A DNA stretch of 64,000 nucleotides from Welwitschia mirabilis. Its lineage: Eukaryota; Gnetophyta; Gnetopsida; Welwitschiales. Shown in pieces: positions 13,275-24,575 of this stretch. The translations under genes were made by a program, and so were the position numbers. Every line of letters starts with the position of its first letter. Position 1 is the first letter of the stretch. The stretch covers positions 155,417,180 through 155,481,179 of the forward strand of contig JBOZIK010000001.1 in assembly GCA_051453625.1 (NCBI GenBank). Reading direction: 5' to 3'. A model generated the notes under the pieces. That model worked only from the letters and a program-made list of their open reading frames with translations. It did not search any database and was not told where the DNA came from.

Positions 13275-14255
13275 TTAATTAGATTCTAATCCTTCAGAAG
13301 ATTGGGTATCCTTACTTTGAGAAGTGTCAGTGACTAGAGTACCACTAACGATGAGAGTAGTTTTAATATGCCAAGTGTGAGAATCCAGACAGTGTAAAAG
13401 ATGAAAGATCTATGGGGTGTGAGAAGCCTTGACCTTGGGACTGGAATAAGTAGCAGCTCCTCAAAAATTGCATCCCAAAAAGCATGGCTTAATCAATGGG
13501 CTCCATAGGCTTTTGAACCTCATACCAAAAAAGATGACGAATGTTGAAGTACTGATAAATCTAAGTGATAAGAAAGGGATATGATAGGTAGTCCTTCTTG
13601 TGAGGCTGAAGCTGATTCACCATGTGCTTGAGCATAATGCTAGGAGCATCGATGTCACATCTCCGATCCAATGAGTAGAGAAGGAAGACCCGGTAGTTGG
13701 AGAGTTTATCTCTATGCTTAATAATAGTAAGGAAATTAAATGACAGAATTAAGTGTAGAAGACGAAACTTGGGAAGAAGTTGAGAAGCTTTAAGGTTCTT
13801 CTTCCAGGTAAGAGCTATGCCACAAACATGTTGAGTGGCAGCTTCCTTTTCTTCAAAGGATTTAGCTATGGAATAATATTCTCCCATGTTCCCTTGAGGT
13901 AATCCAGTGAGGAAATCTATTAGATCAACAGTTATGTGCATCTCATAGCCAAATAAAGTGGTAATAAAAGTGGAGTGGACAACATCAAATCTAGAATTAG
14001 AATGAAATAATCTAGTGACCAAAGGATAACACATGCATAAGACATGGAGGAAGTAACTTCAGTTCACCTCCTTAGGAAGAGTCTGGACTTTCCTCAGACT
14101 GAGGTATTGCACAGGTTAATGGGGCTGGACTTAAAATGCTTTTCAAAATATTCTATTTGCTTTAAGGTCATTTTGGAAAAAATGTAGCTAGAATGTTTAA
14201 TAGCTACCTCCTTTCTTCTCTTCTTGGAATCCTCTCTTGACTGCTGAGAAGCCAT
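13275..14255 (-). pseudogene. Env-position ORF of element A ('putative plant transposon protein'-like)
   Basis: A decayed frame of about 325 codons on the element strand, between pol and the 3' LTR. The start is taken at the ATG at 14255 (MASQQSREDSKKRRKE), because B has the corresponding ATG. The end is the stop at 13275-13277, after a Ser/Glu-rich tail DTSQSKDTQSSEGLESN that B and C share in altered form. The longest open part, 13561-14034, reads LVTRLFHSNSRF, then LTGLP, then LLHLIL and LSYPFLIT. This order of blocks resembles the plant family annotated as 'putative plant transposon protein' (Pfam PF20167, from memory). A frame shift separates the N-terminal 60 codons from the main block. 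Sirevirus-type elements often carry an extra env-like ORF here. I see no clear signal peptide or membrane segment, so an envelope role is not supported. Confidence 0.65.
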
Positions 14256-14419
14256 TTGAAGACCAGATCTGAAGAGAAAAAGCACATGAGATGAGAAGAG
14301 TAGGTCACAGGAGCTGAGGAAAATGATAAAAATGAATTATAACAAATGAGGGTTTAAAAAGGATGAGCAGATTTAAAAATCTGCGGTGCACCATCTTAAA
14401 CGCGAGTAACCAATCAATA

Positions 14420-14775
14420 AGGTCAGTCAACCCATGTAAAATTTTAAAATTTGAACAATAAAATAACATTCAATTGTAAATGACAAGTGGTTAATCCTGC
14501 AAGAGGAACATTTGACAGCAAAAGCTGAGTCAAAGTCAGTCAACCTGAATACAAGAAGTGGTCGACCTGATTTAATCAGAAAAAGATCCTTAATGAGGTC
14601 GACCTTAAAAACAAGGGTGGTCGGCCCATTTATGAGATAGTTTAATAGAAAACACTGAGATGAAATCAGTCGACCCAAATACAAGATTTAGTTGATCCAT
14701 AGTAAAAATAAATTCAATAAGAAAAATTAAAAGACAAACGGTCATCCCAACTTACTAAGGAGGTCGACTGGGATT
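14420..14775. repeat. Palindromic GGTCGACC-motif array between pol and the extra ORF (element A)
   Basis: About ten GTCGACC-like sites at intervals of roughly 30-50 bases. Exact GGTCGACC copies are at 14560-14567 and 14597-14604. Variants include GTCAGTCAACC, GGTCGGCCC, CAGTCGACCC, GTTGATCC and GGTCGACTGG. The same motif is scattered through the LTRs of the family and recurs in the matching spacers of B and C. Sireviruses are known to carry conserved repeated motifs in non-coding regions. The function here is unknown. Confidence 0.65.
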
Positions 14776-14879
14776 CAATTTGATATGACAAAGAAAGATT
14801 TGAAACCACTAACTAAACTCTAATGTTTAGTTGAGGCTGGATTTTTTGGGTCTTTTTCAAACATGATAGTCAAGAAGTA

Positions 14880-16480
14880 ATGAAGTATAGAAAAATTATC
14901 AAACGATAAATGTTTTGTAAAAATATAGACCAATTGATCTTGAGTACAAATACATCAAGTGTGATAATTTTCCTTTCTATCAAGTCTTGAATAAAGTGAT
15001 ACTTAAGATCGATGTGCTTGATGTGAGTGTGTTGAAATAGATTATGAGTGATTTGAATGACACTTAAGTTATCGCATAGAATAGAAACTTCAGAGATGTC
15101 TAGGCCATAGTATTTTAAGATTTCTTTCATCCATAGCATTTGAATGCAACGAGCTCCAACAACTATGTATTTAGCTTCTACTGTGGATAAAGATATGGAG
15201 CATTGTTTTTTACTATACCAAACTGTGAGGTAATTTTCAAAGAAGAAACATCTGCCACTTGTACTCTTTCGGTCATCTTTGCATCTAGCCTAGTCTGCAT
15301 TACTATAACCTATTAAGCTTAGAGAAGTATTACTTGAATACAATAAACCAAAATCAAGAGTACCTTTTACATAGCGAAGTATCTTTTTTGTAGCAATAAG
15401 ATGAGATTCTTTTGGTTTAATTTAATACTTGGCACATAAACCAACATTGAACGCTATATCAGGACAACTAGTTGTTAGATATAATAGACTTCTAATAATG
15501 CTACAATATAACTTTTAGTTTATATCCTTGCCTTCTTCATCAAGAGAAAGTTTGATGTTCATAGCCATAGGAGAGTCCATACACTTGGCATTTTTAAGTC
15601 TAAATTTTTTGATTAGATTTGAAGAGTATTTTTTCTAATTTATGAAGATACGATTTTCATGTTGTTGGATTTATAGGCCTAAAAACATGTTAATCAGTCC
15701 AGTCATACTCATTTCAAACTCATAACTCATTAGATTTGCAAAATCATTTGATAAACCTTTATTAGTTGACTCGAAATTTATGTCATTCACATATATTTAA
15801 ATCAAAATTAAATCATCATTCATTAATTTTCTAAATAAAGCTCTGTCAATAGAGCCTCTAGTAAAACCATGATAAAGTAAAAAGGAGAAAAGCTTCTCAT
15901 ATTAGGCTCTAGGAGCTTGTTTTAACCCATACAAAACCTTGTTAAGTTTGTAAACAAATTCTAGTTAATGAGGATTAGTAAAGCCTTGTGGTTATTTTAT
16001 GAAAACTTCATTCTCAATGTGTCCATTTAGAAAAGTACTCTTTACATCCATCTGAAAAACTTTGATTTTCTTGTAACAGGAAAAAGCTAGAAACATCCTT
16101 ATAGACTTTAGTCTAATAATAGGAGCAAAGGTGTCACCACAGTCTACTCCTTCTATTTGAGAGCACCCTTGAGCTACAAGTCCAGATGTGTTCTTGGTAA
16201 TCTTATTCTTTTCATTTACTTTATTTCTAAAAATCCATTTTGTGCTTATAACATTTTTCTCCGTTGGTTTAGGAATAAGAGATCACACTTGATTTCAGGA
16301 GAATTATTCAAGTTTTTCTTGCATTGCATTCATTCAACAAGGATCAGATTCATCATCCTGAAAAGTTCTTGGTTCCACCTAAGACAACAAAGAAATATGA
16401 GCACTAAAATTCTTAAGGGAGTTTTTAGTGACTATACCTTATTGAACATTTCTAATGATTGAGTCCAAAGAATGATCCTT
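14880..16480 (-). pseudogene. Element A pol: reverse transcriptase and RNase H
   Basis: A well-preserved copia pol end. The minus strand reads through the reverse-transcriptase start (NAMQEKLE near 16325, KWIFRNKVNEKN near 16215, LVAQGCSQIEGVD, DTFAPIIRLKSIR, FQMDVKSTFLNG), then VYKLNKVLYGLKQAPRA near 15920. The catalytic YVDD box appears as YVND at 15782-15793. RNase H follows, with STVEAKY near 15175 and the open stretch 14870-15139 (LLCDNLSV-type block and HIDLKYHFIQDLIE). IFTKHLS closes it near 14920. The stops are few and scattered. The loss of the first catalytic Asp and the stops make it inactive. The order RT then RNase H, upstream of an extra ORF, fits the Sirevirus lineage. Confidence 0.85.
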
Positions 16481-16599
16481 AAGTTCTTTGATTTTTGGTA
16501 TTGTCTTATCTCTTAAGTCATCTTTATTATGGTGTAAAGAAGAAGGAACTAGATCTTCATTAAGCTCAGAGGATTTCGTTGTATCAAGTACATCATAAA

Positions 16600-16856
16600 T
16601 TATTACATTTAGAATCAAATTTAGCTAAATCCTCTCTATCTCTCAGGATGAAGCACTTACTTCCAAAGATTTTAAAATAAGATATATTTGGCTTCTTCCT
16701 TTTCTAGAGTTTGTAAGGAGTTTTAGAAGTTCCTGGTCTTAAATAAACTTTGTTTGAAATATGAAACACTGTGTTTACTGCTTCAACCCAAAATATTTTT
16801 AGAATATCTTTGTCATTTAGCATAATTCTTATTATATCCAATAATGTTTTATTTTT
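16600..16856 (-). pseudogene. Element A integrase C-terminal fragment
   Basis: The minus strand aligns with the same part of element B (21840-22080), including 'gaagcacttacttccaaagattttaaaataagatatatt', which corresponds to the end of the copia integrase core and its linker to reverse transcriptase. It is truncated by the 100-N gap at 16857-16956. Confidence 0.6.
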
Positions 16857-16956
16857 NNNNNNNNNNNNNNNNNNNNNNNNNNNNNNNNNNNNNNNNNNNN
16901 NNNNNNNNNNNNNNNNNNNNNNNNNNNNNNNNNNNNNNNNNNNNNNNNNNNNNNNN
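16857..16956. other. Assembly gap (100 N) between elements A and B
   Basis: Exactly 100 N, which usually means a gap of unknown size. On its left is the integrase of element A. On its right the sequence starts about 115 bases inside an LTR that belongs to element B. At least the gag, protease and 5' LTR of A are unaccounted for. Confidence 0.9.
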
Positions 16957-18118
16957 GTGGATAGTTACCACCCTTAAGCTCTTAGATACTATGTTTTTAG
17001 CTAGCATAGATCACCCTTAATTGCTCATTTTTAGGCTTATCAAAGACTTGTACAATCACCAATAGATTTTAGGACTTATCCACAGCCATAAAAAAAGGGA
17101 TTTAAGCAAAGTGCATAAATTCACATATTTGATTCACAAGTTCAAGTGCAAAGCAAGCTCTAACAAGCTAGATAAAAAGAAGAGAGAGTCCAGGAGAAAT
17201 CTGATCTCATAATAATCCAAGCACAGTGAAAATAATATACATAACAGAGTTTTATGTATTGCCTATTTTTTCAAAATAAATAATCTTCATCCTTAAGAAG
17301 AAGGTATTTAAATAGAGTGGCTAAAAATAGCCATTAAAAGGACAAAAGCGGATCATTAGAAGCTAGTTCTACCTATTCTGGTAAATCATGAAAGTACAAC
17401 AGTTATATTTGAAACATGTTGGATCAACCTCGTAATAATCTTGGTTGCCCTAATATTCGATACCCTTATCAAATTGTTAGATTGTCCTTTATTGGTTTAT
17501 ATTTGACAGTCTATTGATTCTGTTACCCTTACATAGATATTAGGTTTTTTATCCCTAATTTAGTTTTAACAGTGTTACTTCTAAACATTTGGCCGCCCTC
17601 ACATAAATAGGGGGTCGATCTTACAATAGGTCATCTAAATCTTAATGAGTCAATCAACCTCTTTATGGCTATTTCTTGTGCAGAAATTGATTGCCCTTAC
17701 TTGTGTCTTTGGTTACCCTTACTGTTAGTTGACATAAAATTTTTTTAATGCAATTCAATTGCCCTTGACATTTGGAACAGTTGCCTGCTGCTATTTTAGT
17801 CTGCGATAGGTTTAACTCTCAATCGCTCCATTAGAGATTCGTGATTGTTCATGCTACAACCAGTATTTATCTAACTAGCATTTTGGTTACCCCACTTAGA
17901 AAACATAGTCATCTGATCCTAAATTAGTTTTACCTTAGCAATAGTCCATTTGCTTAGTATTTTACTTCTAGTCATTCACATGTTATTTAATGTATATTCA
18001 AGTGATAGTTTACTCGTCTGAATAGGTTAGGCAGTCACCTAGTACTAGGAAATCTCTATAAAATACCTATCTCCATAAAAATTTATTAATTGATCAATAA
18101 CAATAGGTTATTTTAATA
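16957..18118 (-). repeat. 3' LTR of element B (LTR subtype II, truncated by gap)
   Basis: Followed directly by a polypurine tract, so it is the 3' LTR. Its closest match in the window is the 3' LTR of element C (28915-30192). They share 'tattcaa.tgata' near the end, 'gatcaatgacaatagg'-type ends and 'agagagagtc.aggagaaat.tgatct' in the middle. It differs consistently from the subtype I LTRs of A (3'), B (5') and C (5'). GTCGACC-like sites are present but mostly decayed to forms such as GGTCGATC and GGATCAACC. Confidence 0.8.
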
Positions 18119-18130
18119 AACTCCCCCTTT
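18119..18130 (-). other. Polypurine tract of element B
   Basis: Plus-strand AACTCCCCCTTT reads AAAGGGGGAGTT on the element strand, next to the 3' LTR, in the same position as in element A. Confidence 0.8.
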
Positions 18131-18437
18131 GTCATTGATTGAGAAATAACAAAGCGTGTGCTCTTCCTTAATCAAATAATTTCACAACCAATTCATATTA
18201 ACATGAGTTTTAATGGAGAAATAGAGGTAGAAATGACTTAATCAAAAAGAGATTTTCATTTTTAGAAAAACCGTTTTGTATTAACCAAAAGATTGGAATT
18301 TTTAATACATCTAAAAGAGTACATTTTAGTCAATAACTTTTACAAAATTATCTTCAATAGATACACATATAAATTCTCCCTGTTTTTGATGAAATCAAGG
18401 ATAGGGAGTATTTAAAAAAAAAGACATAAGAGAAAAG

Positions 18438-19425
18438 TTAAGCAGAACTAGAGGATTCTTCAGAAGGTTGGGCACCCTCATTCTATGAAGTGTCAGCTAC
18501 AGGAGTACCAGTGGTGATGAGTGTAGCCTTAATATGTCAAGTGTGAGAGGCAAGGCAATGCAACAAATGAAGAATCTTTAGAGTGTATTAGGCCTTGACC
18601 TTAGGCCTAGAAGGAGTAACAGGTCCCTAAAAAATGTGAATCCTTAATAACGTGGCATAGTTAATAGGATCCATGGGCTTCTAAACCTCCTACCAAGATA
18701 GATGTAGAATGTTAAAGTGCCAACAAATTAGAGTGATAAAAAAAGAATACAGCAGGGAGCGCCTCTTATAAGGTTGAATATGGTTTACCACATGTTTGAG
18801 CATGATGCCAAGAGCATCATTCTCACATCATCGATCCAATGAGTAGAGAAGGAATACTTGATAGTTATGCCTAGTAATAGGAAGAAAATTATATGAAAGA
18901 ATTAAGTGTAGAAGATAGAACTTGGGAAGAATTTGAGAAGCTTTAGGGGTCTTCTTCCAAGAGAGGAATGTGCAAAAAACATGCTAAGTGGTAGCTTTGT
19001 TTTCTTTAAAAGATTCAGCCATGATCTAATACTCTCCATGTTCCCTCAAGGTAATCTAGTGAAGAAAGCTATCAGATCTACAAATATGTGCATCTCATGA
19101 CCAAATACAAAGGTGATGAAGGTGGAATGGATAGCATCAAAACGTGCATTTGAATAAAATAACTTTGTAACCAATAAATAGAAAGTTCCTAAGACATGGA
19201 GAAAATAGCTCTAGTTTATCTGTTCAAGATGAGTCTCAACTTCTCTAAGACTAAGGAACTATACAAGTTCATAGGTCCTCTCCATGGCAATTAGGCTAGA
19301 TTCAAAATTTTTCTTAAAGTGTTCTATCTACTATATGCTCATTCTTAAGAAAGTGTAGGTTGGAGGTTTGATAGTAGATTCCTTTCTTCTCTTTCCATAA
19401 TCCTCTTTAGACTATTGGAAGCCAT
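18438..19425 (-). pseudogene. Env-position ORF of element B
   Basis: Homologous along its length to the extra ORF of element A. The presumed ATG is at 19425 (MASNSLKR) and the stop at 18438-18440 follows a tail of the same kind (GAQPSEESSSSA). Between them the nucleotide sequence tracks A closely (for example 'gttccctcaaggtaatctagtgaagaaagct' and 'cttgggaagaatttgagaagcttta'), but stops and indels break every frame. Same strand as pol, about 650 bases downstream of RNase H. No function can be read from it beyond its kinship with A, C and D. Confidence 0.6.
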
Positions 19426-19559
19426 CTGAAGACCATATTTGAAGAGAAAAATATGGAGAAGAAGAGTGGGCCATAAGAGCTGAAAAAGAATGACAAATAT
19501 TAAATAGGATAAATGAGGGTTTAGAAGGGTAGGTAGATTTAGAAATCCATGGTGCACCA

Positions 19560-19930
19560 TTTTAAATATGGATAATCAAATTACATGGTCAATTGACTCA
19601 TGTAATTTTTAAAATTTGAATAGTCAGATAAAATTGGTTGACCTTGTGAGGAAAAAGTTTGAGAGCAAGAACTAAAGCAAAGTTGATCAATCTAAAGAAA
19701 TAAAAAGGTTGATCTGATTTAACAAGAAAATAGATCTACATGATGTTGACCCGATAGACATGAGTGATCAATCCCTTGTAAATGAAGTTTGATAGAAAAA
19801 CTGATTCTCACATAGTTGGCCTGAATAAAAATGATGATCAATCTAGAGTGAAGAAAATTTTAATAAGAAGAATCAAAAGATAGACTGTTACTCTAAAATA
19901 TCAATGAGATCGACTGGGGTTCAATTTGAT
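19560..19930. repeat. GGTCGACC-motif array, decayed copy (element B)
   Basis: Occupies the same place as the array in element A. Most sites are now GTTGATC, GATCAATC or GTTGACC, as expected if C-to-T changes had eroded the CpG in GTCGACC. One late site, GATCGACTGGGG near 19910, is better preserved. Confidence 0.55.
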
Positions 19931-19989
19931 ATAACATTGAAAGTTTTGAAACAACTAACTGAACTCTAATATTTAGCTGAGATTCGGTG

Positions 19990-21500
19990 TTTTAGATTTT
20001 TCTTGGACATGAAACCTAGAAAGTAATGAAGTATAGAACAATAACCAAAAGATAAAGGTTTTATAAAAATATTAGCCAATTAATTTTGAGTATAAACATA
20101 TTCAACTATGATAATTTTCTTCTCTACCAATTCTCAGATAAAATGATACTTGAGATCAATGTGCTTGGTGCAAGTGTGTTGAACTAGGTTATGAGGGATT
20201 TAAATGAAACTTTGATTATCACATAGAATAGGAACTTTAGAGATGTCTAGGCCAAAGTCTTTTAAAGTCTCTTTCATCCATAGTATCTGAGTGTAGCAAG
20301 CCCCAGTAGTTATGTATTACTATGAATAGGGATATGGAACATTACTTCTTGTTGTACCAAGCAATGAGATAACTACTAAAGAAAAAACATCCATTGCTTA
20401 TTCTCTTTTAATTTTCTTTGCATCCAACCCAATCCACATTACTATAACCTATTAAAACTTAGAGAAGTATTACTTAAATACCGTAGCCCAAAATCAAGAG
20501 TAACTTTAACATAGAGAAGTATCCTTTTTGTAACAGTGAGATGAGATTGTTTTGGTTTACTTTGATACTTGGTACACAAAACAATACCAAATGCTATGTC
20601 AAGATGATTAGTTGTTAGATATAATAGATTTTCAATAATGCCCTAATATAAATTTTGGTTTACATGTTTGCCTTTTTCATCAAGAGAAAGTTTGACATTA
20701 ATAGTTATTGGAGAGTCCACACTTTTGGCATTTTCAAGTTTGAATTTTTATATAACATTTAAAGAGTATTTCTTCTTATTTATGAATATAACATTATCAT
20801 GTTGTTGGATTTGTAGATCTAAAAACATGTTAACTAGTCTAACCATACTTATTTCAAACCTAGAGCTCATTAGATTTGCAAAATCATTTGATAAACCTTT
20901 ATTAATTGATTCAAAAATAATGTCACTTATATATATTTGAACTAGAATTAAATCATCATTCACTAATTTTCTGAATAATGTTCTATCAATAGAGCCTTTA
21001 GTAAAACTATGCTTAAGCAAAAAAGATGAAAGTTTTTTATATTAGACTTGAGGTGCTTATTTTAGCCCATATAAAGCTTTGTTCAATTTGTAAACATATT
21101 CTAGTTTGTGAGGATCAGCAAAGCCTTGTGGTTATTTTATACACACTTCTCCCTCAATGTGACCATTTATAAAAGCACTCTTCACATTCATTTGAAACTA
21201 TTTAATCTTCTTGTAATAGGTAAAAGATAGAAACATTCTTATAGACTCAAGTTTAGTAATAGGAGTACAAGTATCATCACAATCTACTCCTCCTAATTGA
21301 GAGTACTCTTAAGTTACAAGCCTACCTTTGTTTTTGATGATCACATTATTTTCATTTATTTTATTTCTAAAAATCCATTTTATGCCTATGACATTTTTTC
21401 TAGCTAGTTTAAAAATAAGAGATAGCTAATTTTAAGAGAATTATTTAAGCTTTTCTTGCATTGCATTAATCCAATAAGGATTAAATTCATCATTCTCAAA
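19990..21500 (-). pseudogene. Element B pol: reverse transcriptase and RNase H
   Basis: The minus-strand stretch 20748-21020 reads HSFTKGSIDRTLFRKL, then LVQIYISDIIF, then FLDLQIQQHDNVIFINKKKY. This is the central to C-terminal part of a copia reverse transcriptase, with the YVDD box changed to YISD at 20922-20933. Traces of the N-terminal half run to about 21480 and of RNase H down to about 20050 ('cacatagaataggaac' region), collinear with element A. Stops and frame changes are frequent. Confidence 0.8.
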
Positions 21501-21575
21501 AGTTCTTGTTTCCACCTAAGAAAACAGAGAAATATGAACACTAAAATTATTAAGAGAGTTTCTAGTGATTATACT

Positions 21576-22560
21576 TTATTCTACATTTTTAATGATTGAA
21601 TTCAAAGGATGATACTTAAGCTCTTTGATTCCTAGCATTGGCTTATATCTTGAATCATCTCTGTTGTGGTAAAAAGAAGGAGGAACTAGATCATCATCAG
21701 GCTCAGAGGATTTTATTGTATTGGATAAATCATAAATTTTGACATCTATAGATTCTTTCATATGAAGAGTGCATTTGTTAAACACTTTATAAGCTATACT
21801 TAATTGAGAGTACCTTAAGAAGATACCTTCATTAGATTTATAATCTAATTTGGTTAGATCCTATCTATCTCCCAAGATGAAGCACTTACTTCTCAAGGTT
21901 TTGAAATAGGATATATTGGCATTCTTATCTTTCTATAGTTGATAAAGAATTTTGAAAGTTCTTGGTCTTAAATAAACTCTATTTAAAATATAATAAGCTG
22001 TGTTCACTGCTTCAATCCAAAATATTTTTGGGGTATCTTTGTTATTTAGCATGTCTCTTACCATATCTAATAAATTACAATTTTTTCTTTTAGCTATCCC
22101 ATGTTATTGAGAAGTTTTTAAAGCTGAAAATTCATGATCAATTCCATTTGAGTTGTAATAATATTGGAATCTTTTATTTTCAAACTCTTTACTATGATCA
22201 CTATGAATCTTTTTAATGACATGCCTCTTTTTAGTTTGGAGTTTCTTACAAATTCTAATAAAGTTATTATATGCATCAGACTTTGCATGAAGAAGGGCTA
22301 CCTAATAGAATCTAGAAAAAATGATCAACCATGACTAAAAAATATCTTTTTTTTTAAATAAGCTTATTGTTTGAATAGGGCCAACAAAATCCATATGAAT
22401 TAAGTCTAAAGGCTTGATAGTAGTAATATTACTTATTCTTTTATGAGAATATTTGGTTTGTTTCTCTTTTTGGCAAGCATCACATAAGCCTTTATGAGTG
22501 ATAGAAAGTTTTGAAAGACCTCTAATAATCTCATCATGACATATTTTCTCAAATTTCCAA
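21576..22560 (-). pseudogene. Element B integrase and integrase-RT linker
   Basis: Minus-strand traces between protease and RT include the 'HMDLFGP'-type start near 22390, a FVRNSKLKRGMSLK-like segment near 22240, 'HSDH.KEFEN' near 22185 (equivalent to the 'SDNGGEF' block holding the second catalytic Asp) and 'DMLNNKDTPKIFW' near 22030. The open stretch 21576-21785, with an acidic SSEPDDDLVPPS segment, is the usual poorly conserved linker. It is collinear with the fragment left in element A. Confidence 0.7.
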
Positions 22561-22579
22561 AGCTAATATGACCTAAATA

Positions 22580-23044
22580 TTAATACCAGATAACGTCTTC
22601 TTGAACATAAAAAGAGAAACATATAGAATTGCTTGACTGATTTACAGAATAAAAATTTTCGTGTCTAATTGCTAGTAATAATAGCTGATCAATTTTATCA
22701 TGTTTAACTATACACATATTTGCATCAAAAGATACTTTATGACCATTATCACATATTTGACTAATACTTAATAGATTATGATTTAATCCATTCACAAATA
22801 ATACATTATGAATATTATGTAAATTACCTCCATCAATGCTTCCAATTCCTTCAATTTGAGCTCTTTTATTATCACCAAATGTTACTTCTCCTCCATTATA
22901 TTTCTTGAATTTGATGAAGTTGGACTTATCACCTATCATATATCTATAGCAACCACTATCAAGATGCCAACAAGAGTGATTAATTACCTTTGAATTAGTT
23001 TGAATTAACAAGTTTTTATTTGAGGACTTTGGAAACCACCTCAT
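22580..23044 (-). pseudogene. Element B aspartic protease and gag-pre-integrase domain
   Basis: An open stretch of 154 codons. Near its start WHLDSGCYRYMIGDKSNF is the copia protease active site, with the catalytic DSG intact. It is followed by GGEVTFGDNKRAQIEGIG and VLFVNGLNHNLLSISQICD, the typical flap region and the start of the gag-pre-integrase domain. This is the best-preserved protein segment of element B. It is still only a fragment of a polyprotein, and stops lie on both sides. Confidence 0.85.
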
Positions 23045-23049
23045 GCATA

Positions 23050-24525
23050 TGTTTTTTATTTGTATTTTAATTAGATTTTGGAGAGAAAGTAAATTTAGAA
23101 CCTAGCATGAAGTAAGAAAACCAACTTTTGCAAGAAATACAATCAATCTTTTAGTGTCCCTTATTATTGCAAGAATGTCAGATAATATTTTCTAATGAGT
23201 ATTTGGATTTTACTTTACTCAAGGTTTTAAGATAAGAAACATGATTTGAGTAATTATGAAAGAAGCTAGTAGAATGTTTACTAGTTAAAGTCCTTTTAAA
23301 CAATTTTGAATCCGATTCAAGTTTGTTTTTCAAATCTCTAATTTCCCTTTCTCTAGACTCTAACTTATATAATAGATTTTTCTTTTCTTTCTTTAGATTG
23401 TTTACTCTAAGTACCAAATTTTAACATTCCATATAAAGTTTCACTTCTATTTCACTAAGCATACATCATTATCAAAGGAATTAATGGTGGATTTGGAATA
23501 TAATCTTCATCTATAAAATTCTTGAGAGAAATTCCACCTCTCTCCGAATTTGAGTTCTATTCACTTTTACTTTCTTTGTCATCCCATGTTACTGACAAGA
23601 CTTTATTCTCTTTTCTTTTATCATCCTTTTGTTGTTTGGGTAGACATTGGATGTGAGATTAAAATTCTTGCAGGAGTAGCATCAAATGTCTCATTGTCCC
23701 TCCTCTTTTATTCTTGGTAGTCTTCTAGATTGACCTCTATTTTACATTTACTACATGAAGTGCATGAATCTTCTAGCTAGAAGAGCCACTTCATCTTCAC
23801 TTTCTAGTTCTTGGTCAGATCCTTCCTTGATATTAGGGTTTTCATGAGCAACTATTAATGCTATACTTTTTTGCTTTTTCTTCTCAAATTTTAGTTCAAA
23901 TGTGTAAAGATTTCCTTAGAGATCATCCATATTCATGATATTTAGGTATTACTTTCTTTAATTATAGTTACTTTAAACTCAAATCTCTTTGAAAGTGATC
24001 TTAATGCTTTGTGTACTACTCTTGACTTCTTAATAGGTTCACCTAGGACATGCATAGAATTAACAATATCCATTAGTTTTTCAAAAAAATCATTCATACC
24101 TTTATTTTATTCCATTTTAAGATCTTTGAACTGACTAATGAGCATCTAAAGCTTAGTCTACTTCACTAGGCTTGTTTCTTCATGAGTGTCTGCAAGATAT
24201 TTCATGCTTCTTTAGCTGTGATGTAATTTACTACTCATCTAAAATATTCCAGACCTATGACATAGAAGATAGCATTAAGCCCCTTGAAATTGCACAATGC
24301 TACCAACTTTTCATGAGGTATCCACTTGTCTTTCCTCTTTAGATAAGTTAGCTTGGTTATAGGATCCTACACAGTAGGAAGACAATAGCCATTAGTGATA
24401 TACTCCCATATTTCAAGGTCTATGGATTGAAAAAGGACCCTCATTTTTTCCTTTCAATAAGCATAGTTGATTCCATTAAAGAAGGGAGGCCTCGTAACAA
24501 AGTTTTCTTCTAAGGGCTGACTCAT
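23050..24525 (-). pseudogene. Element B gag (UBN2-type) with coiled coil and zinc knuckle
   Basis: Capsid/nucleocapsid protein of the copia element. The ATG at 24525 opens MSQPLEENFVTRPPFFNG, followed by NYAYWKEKMRVLFQSIDLEIW, the signature start of the UBN2/copia gag family. A strongly charged coiled coil lies at 23178-23417 (NNLKKEKKNLLYKLESRERE), as in Sirevirus gag. A zinc-knuckle trace CNNKGH*KIDC follows near 23140-23175, its first cysteine lost. Several in-frame stops are present. Directly downstream is the protease. About 50 bases separate the ATG from the 5' LTR. Confidence 0.8.
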
Positions 24526-24575
24526 TTTTTAGGGTCAAAGGAGTAGAGATATGTTAGGATATATTGCTTAACCTT

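Larger units (their letters stand above)
9843..16856 (-). mobile_element. Copia element A (Sirevirus-like), 3' half
   Basis: A minus-strand copia element. From left to right on the plus strand it has the 3' LTR (9843-11117), polypurine tract (11118-11128), a foreign insertion (about 11291-13240), an env-position ORF relic (13275-14255), a palindrome-rich spacer, RNase H and reverse transcriptase (about 14880-16480), and the end of integrase up to a 100-N gap at 16857. The protease, gag and 5' LTR are missing. After the gap the sequence is already inside the LTR of element B. The loss may be real or a collapse in assembly. Confidence 0.8.

Noticed and set aside
13561-14034. Reading the extra ORF as a true envelope gene
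   Set aside because: No signal peptide or transmembrane segment could be recognised. Only its position is env-like.
16157-16462. Plus-strand 101-codon frame
   Set aside because: Antisense shadow of the well-preserved reverse transcriptase of element A.
20668-20940. Plus-strand 90-codon frame
   Set aside because: Antisense shadow of the reverse transcriptase of element B.
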